Shown piece by piece: positions 1 through 4,113 of a stretch of DNA of 5,445 nucleotides (the stretch's first letter is position 1; every line of letters starts with the position of its first letter). Under the pieces are notes generated by a model, which saw only the letters and a list, made by a program, of their open reading frames with translations, ran no database searches and had not been told where the DNA came from. The translations under genes were made by a program, and so were the position numbers. Origin of the DNA: Armatimonadota bacterium (lineage in GTDB: Bacteria; Armatimonadota; SYMT01); the NCBI GenBank assembly GCA_020696885.1, contig JAJFMS010000305.1, positions 1 through 5,445 on the forward strand. The letters run 5' to 3'.

Positions 1-33
1 GTTTTGAGCAAATAAGCGCGTACAGGGTGCAGG

Positions 34-127
34 CTCGGCCGAGAGGGATTGAAATCCCTCGCTGGGTGGCCTGCGGCCAGTCGTCCTCTGGACGAGGGAC
101 CCCTTCGACCCGGGCGAGCAAGCTTGC
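34..127. repeat. Cluster of five small perfect palindromes and hairpins
   Basis: Five perfect dyad symmetries are packed into 94 bases. They are CTCGGCCGAG (34-43); GAGGGAT, loop TGAA, ATCCCTC (43-60); TGGCC, loop TGC, GGCCA (67-79); TCGTCC, loop TCT, GGACGA (81-95); and GCAAGCTTGC (118-127). The three hairpins between 43 and 95 follow each other with 6-base and 1-base spacers, and each has a 3- or 4-base loop. This could be a REP-type extragenic element, a structured non-coding RNA, or the end of an upstream transcript. No T-run follows, so an ordinary intrinsic terminator is unlikely. Only the palindromes are seen; any function is inference. Confidence 0.5.
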
Positions 128-227
128 GCGGTTATTAATTCAATATCCATAACGGGCCTCCCGGGGCCGCCACCCCCACGGCCAAGTCCTGCCTGGCCGA
201 GACCAAAACAAGCCCCAGCCGGGGCGG

Positions 228-247
228 CGAGGGACCGCGAGGGACCG
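228..247. repeat. Perfect tandem duplication of a 10-base unit
   Basis: The decamer CGAGGGACCG occurs twice with no spacer (228-237 and 238-247). Its first nine bases also occur at 93-101 in the palindrome cluster. No function is apparent. It directly abuts the inverted repeat starting at 249. Confidence 0.7.
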
Positions 248-248
248 C

Positions 249-303
249 CCGCCCTACTATCTCACGCTTGTTAGGTGGTAGGGCGGAACCGCTGTGTCCG
301 CCC
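249..303. repeat. Overlapping inverted repeats, REP-like
   Basis: CCGCCCTAC (249-257) is perfectly complementary to GTAGGGCGG (278-286) across a 20-base loop. The right arm overlaps a second hairpin, GGGCGGA (281-287) with TCCGCCC (297-303) across a 9-base loop. Bases 281-286 can pair with only one partner, so the two stems are mutually exclusive. The 'GTAGGGCGG' core resembles short extragenic palindromes I associate with Verrucomicrobiota genomes; that is recollection, not a search. It sits about 80 bases past the end of the leftward unit, a usual place for REP-type elements. Confidence 0.5.
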
Positions 304-332
304 GTCCAGGTACCACGTAGTCCCGTACACGT

Positions 333-349
333 TGGTTTTCTCAAAACCA
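333..349 (-). other. Small hairpin downstream of the leftward unit
   Basis: TGGTTTT (333-339) pairs perfectly with AAAACCA (343-349) across a 3-base loop. On the minus strand it lies about 35 bases after the stop codon of the CPEC-motif gene. It could mark the 3' end of that transcript, but the stem is weak and AT-rich and no T-run follows, so I do not call it a terminator. Confidence 0.35.
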
Positions 350-384
350 TCACAGGCTGCGGGGTGCTCGGAAACGGGATCCGG

Positions 385-1107
385 TCATTTGACGGCATCC
401 GCCCCGCGGCTCCAGGCGTCCCGGAGCGCATCGAACTCTCGCCGCCAGTGGCCGTCTCCCGTCAACTCCGGGTGCCACCAGCCGAGGTGGCGCAGGAACA
501 TCGCCACCGCTCTACGCTCCGCCCGGTTGAGCCGCCATGAGTCCACGGCGTCCGGGTCACCGAGGTAGTCGTACAGCACACCCGGGAAGCAGGCTTCTTC
601 CTCTGGACCGTCCAGGAGTGAGAGCCGCATGAAAGCGGGCAACCAATACCGGAATCCCTCCGGGATCAGGAAGCCGACCGGGGACCAGTTCGGCCGCACG
701 TCGTGGTGGGTGAGCGTGTCCCAGTCGCGCGCCTGCATCAGAGCATCGTGCCCTTCGCACTCCGGGCAGCCCGGATGGTTGGTGAACCACCGCGGACGAG
801 GCGCATCTCCGAAGGCGGCGTAGATGGCCGCGAGGAGCTCCGCGTCGGAGAGGAGGGCGATCTTTGCCAGCTCGCTCTCCACCGGCGGCTCGGCTTCCGC
901 TTCCACCAGGCCGCCGCCGGGCGTCCGCGCCAGCCGAAGCTGGATGGAGGTCTCGCCGTGGATTCCGTACTCGTAGACCGGTGCGGGGTCCTGGAGACCG
1001 TAGGCAATGGCGTCCCGGTCCCACTCGTCGAACTTCGCGCTGACGGTCTCGGCGCAGAGCTGCAGCAGCCGGTCGAACTTGTCGGCCGAGACCTCCCACC
1101 GGATCAC
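385..1107 (-). CDS. DUF6714-like protein with CPEC motif (hypothetical)
   Basis: The product is a 240-residue protein of unknown function. It starts at a GTG that shares four bases (GTGA) with the stop of the upstream glutathione-transferase gene. A GAGG ribosome-binding site 7 bases upstream supports that start; the frame stays open further 5' but there only shadows the transferase. Visible landmarks are an acidic N-terminal half, then AAIYAAFGDAPRPRW (about 93-107), HPGCPECEGH with Cys114 and Cys117, FRYWLPAFM (152-160), and an acidic segment before GVLYDYLGD (176-184). The combination of an 'AF.D.PRP' helix, a Cys-x-x-Cys pair, and a 'FRYYLPAF'-type core followed by a terminal helix matches my memory of the DUF6714 family, which has no known function. 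There is no signal peptide or membrane segment, so it should be cytoplasmic. The CxxC could be a metal site, though only one pair is seen, or a redox site, which would suit its thiol-enzyme neighbour; both are inference. The gene call is firm and the family assignment moderate. Confidence 0.8.
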   Translation of the reverse strand: MIRWEVSADKFDRLLQLCAETVSAKFDEWDRDAIAYGLQDPAPVYEYGIHGETSIQLRLARTPGGGLVEAEAEPPVESELAKIALLSDAELLAAIYAAFGDAPRPRWFTNHPGCPECEGHDALMQARDWDTLTHHDVRPNWSPVGFLIPEGFRYWLPAFMRLSLLDGPEEEACFPGVLYDYLGDPDAVDSWRLNRAERRAVAMFLRHLGWWHPELTGDGHWRREFDALRDAWSRGADAVK

Positions 1108-1118
1108 GCACCCACCTC
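1104..1118 (-). promoter_or_regulatory. Coupled stop/start (GTGA) with ribosome-binding site
   Basis: On the minus strand GAGG (1118-1115) is followed by 7 bases and then GTG (1107-1105). The last two bases of that GTG are the first two of the upstream gene's TGA (1106-1104). This is a classic translational-coupling arrangement, and it fixes the start of the CPEC-motif gene although its frame is open for a further 266 codons upstream. Confidence 0.75.
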
Positions 1119-2048
1119 GGCCCGGGAATGCGGCTCCAGCCAGTCGATCAGCGGCCCCCCCGGCACGATGCGGGTCGGGTTGATCTGCGGGTGGGTCATG
1201 TAGTAGTGGCGCTTGATGTGGTCGTAATCCACGGTCTCGCCAAAGCCGGGCTGCTGGTAGAGGTCCCGCGCGTAGCCCCACAGGTTCGGGTAGTCCACCA
1301 GCCGACGCAGGTTGCACTTGAAATGGCCCACGTAGACCGGATCGAACCGCACCAGGGTGGTGAAGAGCCGGATATCCGCCTCCGTCACCTGGTTTCCGAC
1401 CAGGTAGCGCTGCGTGGACAGGCGCGCTTCGAGCCAGTCCAGCCGCTCGAAGAGGGATCGGACTGCCGCCTCGTACGCCTGCTGCGAGGTGGCGAACCCG
1501 GCCTTGTAGACGCCGTTGTTCACGTCTTCGTACACGACCGCGTTCACCCGGTCGATCTCCGGGCGGAGCGGCTCCGGGTAGAGATCCGGGGCGCCGGGGC
1601 GATGGAAGGCGGTGAACTGCGTCTCGAAGTCGAGGGTGATGTCCGGGTAGTTGTTCGTCACCAGGCGGCTGGTGACGCGGTCCCAGATGCAGGGCACCGT
1701 GTAGCGGCCGGTGTAGCTCGGATCGGTGCGGAGGTAGGCCTCGGAGAGGTACTGGAAGCCGCAGATCGGGTCCGGCCCGTGCCCGGGACCCTCGGTGAAC
1801 GCCCAGCCGCGGCCGTTGCGGATCGGATCGACCACGGACATCGAGATCACCGGCTCCAGCCCCAGGAGCTTCCGAACGATGACGGCGCGGTGCGCCCACG
1901 GGCAAGCCAGGGAGACATACAGGTGGTACCGGCCCGGCTCCGCGGGGAAGCCGGAGGAGCCGTCCGCCGTGATGCGGTCCCGGATCGAGTATTCCTGACG
2001 GACGAATGCGCCGCTGGTGCTGGTTTCGGCGGGGAACTGGGGGTTCAT
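1104..2048 (-). CDS. Glutathionyl-hydroquinone-reductase-like glutathione transferase
   Basis: This is a 314-residue cytosolic enzyme of the COG0435 (ECM4/YqjG, xi-class) glutathione transferase family. Members reduce glutathionyl-hydroquinones to free hydroquinones through a catalytic cysteine. The thioredoxin-fold half carries YVSLACPWAHRA (44-55), with catalytic Cys49 in the CPWA motif, and YTVPCIWD (116-123), which holds the cis-proline. The helical half carries VNNGVYKAGFA (176-186), YLVGNQVTEADIRLFTTLVR (215-234) and FDPVYVGHFKCN (235-246), all typical of the family. Length matches the usual 310-330 residues, and the ATG has a good AGGAG site 8 bases upstream. One oddity is that the place where E. 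coli-type enzymes have a glutathione-binding 'NES(S/A)E' motif reads TNNYPDIT (131-138). I recall a similar 'NNY..ITLD' form in actinobacterial homologues that make mycothiol, so the thiol used here may not be glutathione (inference). It is the first gene of a two-gene leftward unit. No ygjG/yqjG symbol is assigned because of this divergence. Confidence 0.92.
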   Translation of the reverse strand: MNPQFPAETSTSGAFVRQEYSIRDRITADGSSGFPAEPGRYHLYVSLACPWAHRAVIVRKLLGLEPVISMSVVDPIRNGRGWAFTEGPGHGPDPICGFQYLSEAYLRTDPSYTGRYTVPCIWDRVTSRLVTNNYPDITLDFETQFTAFHRPGAPDLYPEPLRPEIDRVNAVVYEDVNNGVYKAGFATSQQAYEAAVRSLFERLDWLEARLSTQRYLVGNQVTEADIRLFTTLVRFDPVYVGHFKCNLRRLVDYPNLWGYARDLYQQPGFGETVDYDHIKRHYYMTHPQINPTRIVPGGPLIDWLEPHSRAEVGA

Positions 2049-2056
2049 TGCGGATG

Positions 2057-2061
2057 CTCCT
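2057..2061 (-). promoter_or_regulatory. Ribosome-binding site of the glutathione transferase
   Basis: The minus strand reads AGGAG, then 8 bases, then the ATG at 2048-2046. This near-ideal site settles the start codon. Confidence 0.8.
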
Positions 2062-2214
2062 GGCGAGGGTTTGCCTCAGACCGACGATTCCGTCCGTGGA
2101 GGATTGGCATTACCCCTGGACGCCGCAACCCTATCGAGGCTGGGCCACAGACTGGCGAGGCGTGCGCCTCAACTCCGAACGGTCACCGTGCCGAGGGTCG
2201 CCCCCGGCCCTTGA

Positions 2215-2380
2215 CGGTAGTCCCCACCCTCCCGCGAATGGGCCTGCGCTTCGCCCTTTCACGTCCCAGCAAAAGACGCTGGGACTAACGGGCGGCTTGG
2301 CGTGCGTGTTCAAAGGCTGCTACCCGCGTCCAGGATTACGGCTCGTCTTCTGCACTACGGTTCACGGGTGGGGACTACCG
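2215..2380. repeat. 15-base perfect inverted repeat enclosing 136 bases
   Basis: CGGTAGTCCCCACCC (2215-2229) is the exact reverse complement of GGGTGGGGACTACCG (2366-2380). The 136 bases between contain an 8-base-pair hairpin (2263-2285) and no gene. Perfect ends this long could be the termini of a miniature inverted-repeat element or the closing stem of a structured RNA. I see no clear target-site duplication: the bases just outside are TTGA on the left and CCTG on the right. Confidence 0.6.
2263..2285. repeat. Strong stem-loop, 8 base pairs with 7-base loop
   Basis: GTCCCAGC (2263-2270) pairs perfectly with GCTGGGAC (2278-2285) across the A-rich loop AAAAGAC. It lies inside the 15-base inverted repeat. 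No T-run follows on either strand, so it is not an ordinary terminator. Confidence 0.6.
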
Positions 2381-2391
2381 CCTGCGAGCCA

Positions 2392-2433
2392 GCCCCCGAC
2401 TCGGGGGCTTCACAAGGGCGCCGCCCCGGCGCC
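2392..2433. repeat. GC-rich hairpin repeat, copy 1
   Basis: This is the first of two related blocks. It contains two strong hairpins: AGCCCCCG/CGGGGGCT with loop ACT (2391-2409), and GGCGCCG/CGGCGCC with loop CCC (2417-2433). Aligned with copy 2, it is nearly identical over the right-hand 30 bases, differing by small indels and single changes. Confidence 0.6.
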
Positions 2434-2511
2434 GGAGGTTACTTTCTTCCCTGGGCGCGAAACTTGACTCATCTGCGGCGACTTGGGTCCCCCAAACCCC
2501 CCTAGTCGGTT

Positions 2512-2550
2512 GCCCTCACCGGGGCTCACCGAGGGCGCCGTCCCGGCGCC
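2512..2550. repeat. GC-rich hairpin repeat, copy 2
   Basis: This is a diverged direct repeat of 2392-2433. The right-hand hairpin GGCGCCG/CGGCGCC is kept, with one loop base changed (TCC, 2534-2550). The left-hand hairpin has decayed, and GCCCTC (2512-2517) can pair instead with GAGGGC (2531-2536). The right-hand hairpins of the two copies are offset by 117 bases. Confidence 0.6.
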
Positions 2551-2589
2551 GAGGGATAGGTTCTATCGAGAGCAGCCCCCCAATACCCT

Positions 2590-2658
2590 TCGCTGCGCCC
2601 TGGGCGATCGGGGGCGGATCACGCCTATGATAACCCACGCTCGGAGCAAGCGCAGCGA
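2590..2658. repeat. 9-base inverted repeat around a possible promoter
   Basis: TCGCTGCGC (2590-2598) is the exact reverse complement of GCGCAGCGA (2650-2658). The 51 bases between include TATGATAAC (2626-2634), the most -10-like string in the gap for the rightward unit. An operator pair is conceivable, but the spacing is large and chance is possible in GC-rich DNA. Confidence 0.3.
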
Positions 2659-2744
2659 TCGGTGCAGGCGGTCAGGCACCGGGGCGGCGATCCGGATAGC
2701 ATGGGGTTACGTGCCGCGAGGGATTCAGCGCTCTGCCAGGCAAC

Positions 2745-2765
2745 GGTTTCCCGGCAGCCGGAACC
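2745..2765 (+). other. Leader hairpin before the PQQ-propeller gene
   Basis: GGTT (2745-2748) pairs with AACC (2762-2765), and CCGG (2751-2754) pairs with CCGG (2758-2761). Together they form an 8-base-pair stem with a 2-base bulge and loop CAG. It ends 12 bases before the ribosome-binding site of the gene at 2793, so it would lie in the 5' leader. No known riboswitch is recognised. Confidence 0.35.
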
Positions 2766-2777
2766 AGACCGCTCGTT

Positions 2778-2783
2778 AGAGGA
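2778..2783 (+). promoter_or_regulatory. Ribosome-binding site of the PQQ-propeller gene
   Basis: AGAGGA is 9 bases before the ATG at 2793. The start is further supported by the signal peptide that begins exactly there. Confidence 0.7.
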
Positions 2784-2792
2784 CTTCCCACT

Positions 2793-4106
2793 ATGAACCG
2801 CCGCTCACTCCTCGCCGCCTCCGCTCGCGCTTCGCTCGGGCTTGCGCTCGGCGGAGCCGTGTCCGCCGCCGCGGACGATTGGCCCCAGTGGCGGGGTGCG
2901 AACCGGGACGGCGTGTGGACGGAGCAGGGCCTGCTGGAGAAGTTTCCCGGGCCGGAGCTGACCCCGGTGTGGCGGGTGCCGGTGAGCAACGGCTACACCG
3001 GCCCCACGGTGGCGAAGGGGCGGGTGTTCCTCACGGACCGGGTGACTGAGCCGCAGCAGCAGGAGCGGATCCACTGCATCGAGGAGAAGACCGGCCGGAC
3101 GCTCTGGATCCACTCGTATGATGCGGCCTACGGCGGCGTGGGCTACCCGGACGGACCCCGGGCCGCGGTGACGGTACACGATGGGCTCGCTTACGCGCTG
3201 GGCGCGATCGGACACCTGAACTGCATGAACGTGGCCACAGGCCGCCTGGTCTGGAGCAAGGACCTCAACGCCGAATACAAGATCCGGCTGCCGATCTGGG
3301 GCATCACCGCCGCGCCGCTGATCGAGGGCGACCTGGTGATCCTCCACATCGGCGGGGAGGGGGAGGCCTGCTTCGTGGCGCTGGACCGCAAAACCGGCGC
3401 CGAGCGGTGGAAGTCGATCGGCGATCGGCCGGCCTACGTGGCTCCGGTGATTGTCCGGCAGGCCGGGCAGCGCGTGATGGTGTGCGTGACGGGAGACCGG
3501 GTGGTGGGGCTGGACCCGCGCACCGGGAAGCTGCACTGGAGCCATCCGTTCCCGGCCCGGAACATGCCGATCGCGGTGCCTACGCCGGTGGTCCGCAGAG
3601 ACGAGGTCTTCGTCACCAGCTTCTACGAAGGGTCGCTCCTGCTCCGGCTGGACCCGAAACGGCTGGCGGTGGAGAAGGTCTGGCGGCGCGCCGGGCAGAA
3701 TGAGCAGAACACCGACGCGCTGCACTCCATCATCTCCACGCCGCTGTTCCTGGGGGACCACATCTACGGGGTGGACAGCTATGGGGAGCTGCGCTGCCTG
3801 GACGCGCGCACCGGCGACCGCCTCTGGACGAACACCGATGCGGTGCCTCACGCCCGCTGGGCCACCATCCACTTCGTGCAGAATGGGGACCGGACCTGGA
3901 TGTTCAACGAGCGTGGCCAACTGATCATCGCCCGGCTCACGCCGAAGGGCTACGAGGAGATCAGCCGGACGCAGCTGCTGCAGCCCACCCGCGGCCAGCT
4001 CAACCAGCGCGGCGGCGTCTGCTGGTCGCACCCGGCGTATGCCAACCGCCACGTCTTTGCCCGTAATGACCAGGAGCTCGTTTGCGCCAACCTGGCGGCG
4101 CGTTAG
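2793..4106 (+). CDS. Secreted PQQ-like beta-propeller repeat protein
   Basis: This 437-residue exported protein belongs to the PQQ-binding-like (BamB-type) beta-propeller superfamily. Residues 1-27 form a signal peptide: Arg3-Arg4, a hydrophobic stretch, then an Ala-Ala-Ala site before Asp28. The N-R-R-S-L-L start weakly fits a twin-arginine signal, so Tat export is possible. The mature protein opens with WPQWRGANRDG (30-40), the hallmark of a family abundant in Planctomycetota, Verrucomicrobiota and Acidobacteriota. Blade signatures of the type 'D..TG...W' are seen at about 95-105, 144-154, 196-206, 239-249 and 335-345. The rest of the chain has the alternating beta pattern expected of a full propeller, and length is normal for the group. 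Members are often annotated as serine/threonine-kinase-associated or as outer membrane assembly factors, but most are uncharacterised. The signature alone does not show that PQQ is bound, and no enzyme activity is claimed. It is the first gene of a tight unit with rsgA, 7 bases downstream. Confidence 0.9.
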   Translation: MNRRSLLAASARASLGLALGGAVSAAADDWPQWRGANRDGVWTEQGLLEKFPGPELTPVWRVPVSNGYTGPTVAKGRVFLTDRVTEPQQQERIHCIEEKTGRTLWIHSYDAAYGGVGYPDGPRAAVTVHDGLAYALGAIGHLNCMNVATGRLVWSKDLNAEYKIRLPIWGITAAPLIEGDLVILHIGGEGEACFVALDRKTGAERWKSIGDRPAYVAPVIVRQAGQRVMVCVTGDRVVGLDPRTGKLHWSHPFPARNMPIAVPTPVVRRDEVFVTSFYEGSLLLRLDPKRLAVEKVWRRAGQNEQNTDALHSIISTPLFLGDHIYGVDSYGELRCLDARTGDRLWTNTDAVPHARWATIHFVQNGDRTWMFNERGQLIIARLTPKGYEEISRTQLLQPTRGQLNQRGGVCWSHPAYANRHVFARNDQELVCANLAAR

Positions 4107-4110
4107 AGGA
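4105..4110 (+). promoter_or_regulatory. Closely spaced ribosome-binding site of rsgA
   Basis: AGAGGA overlaps the last two bases of the upstream TAG stop (4104-4106) and is only 3 bases from the ATG at 4114, shorter than the usual 5-9. The ATG is still preferred because the first OB-fold strand (GIVSVVFG) begins at residue 4. The next in-frame candidate (GTG, codon 16) would remove that strand. The site's position on the upstream stop suggests translational coupling. Confidence 0.55.
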
Positions 4111-4113
4111 TTA

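Larger units (their letters stand above)
1..384. other. Non-coding left flank rich in small palindromes
   Basis: I find no convincing protein or RNA gene here. The open frames that cross the stretch have arginine- and proline-rich translations with no recognisable motif, and they look like GC-driven artefacts. The first 15 bases could be the tail of an upstream rightward gene, because one frame reads V-L-S-K then TAA at 13-15, but this is too short to support. The stretch lies downstream of the leftward unit ending at 385, so it may carry that unit's transcript end. No GC-rich stem followed by a T-run was found on either strand. What it does hold is a set of palindromes and short repeats, listed separately. 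Confidence 0.6.
2049..2792. other. Divergent intergenic region, 744 bases, highly structured
   Basis: This lies between two divergently transcribed units and must contain promoters for both. No frame has a plausible protein. The longest ones (2006-2467, 2483-2779 plus; 2131-2313 minus) are rich in Pro, Arg and Gly without motifs, and none has a convincing start. The gap is far longer than divergent promoters need and is dominated by inverted and direct repeats between 2215 and 2570, described in their own entries. A further small perfect hairpin, GATAG/CTATC, is at 2555-2567, and GAGGCG/CGCCTC is at 2157-2170. No tRNA-like T-arm was found. TATGAT at 2626-2631 is a possible -10 box for the rightward unit, but it has no acceptable -35 partner. 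Confidence 0.65.

Noticed and set aside
50..60. ATTGAAAT in the first hairpin resembles the end of some CRISPR repeats.
   Set aside because: It is a single occurrence with no regularly spaced copies and no cas genes in the window.
270..276. GTTAGGT fits the integron attC core consensus GTTRRRY.
   Set aside because: No matching RYYYAAC partner lies at attC distance on either strand, and there is no integrase or cassette array.
333..349. Intrinsic terminator for the leftward unit.
   Set aside because: The stem is short and AT-rich and no T-run follows on the minus strand.
1108..1905. The frame of the CPEC-motif gene stays open for 266 codons upstream, giving an apparent 506-residue protein.
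   Set aside because: That part overlaps the transferase gene in another frame and encodes Arg/Pro/Gly-rich sequence without motifs. The GTG at 1107 with its ribosome-binding site and stop overlap is the sensible start.
2006..2467. Possible small proteins in the central gap (2006-2467, 2302-2505, 2483-2779 plus; 2131-2313 minus).
   Set aside because: They have no credible ribosome-binding sites, are rich in Pro/Arg/Gly, and are built largely from hairpin repeats. I keep only the repeat observation.
2626..2631. TATGAT as a -10 promoter box for the rightward unit.
   Set aside because: The hexamer 17 bases upstream bears no resemblance to TTGACA, and promoter rules for this lineage are uncertain, so it is mentioned only in the gap description.
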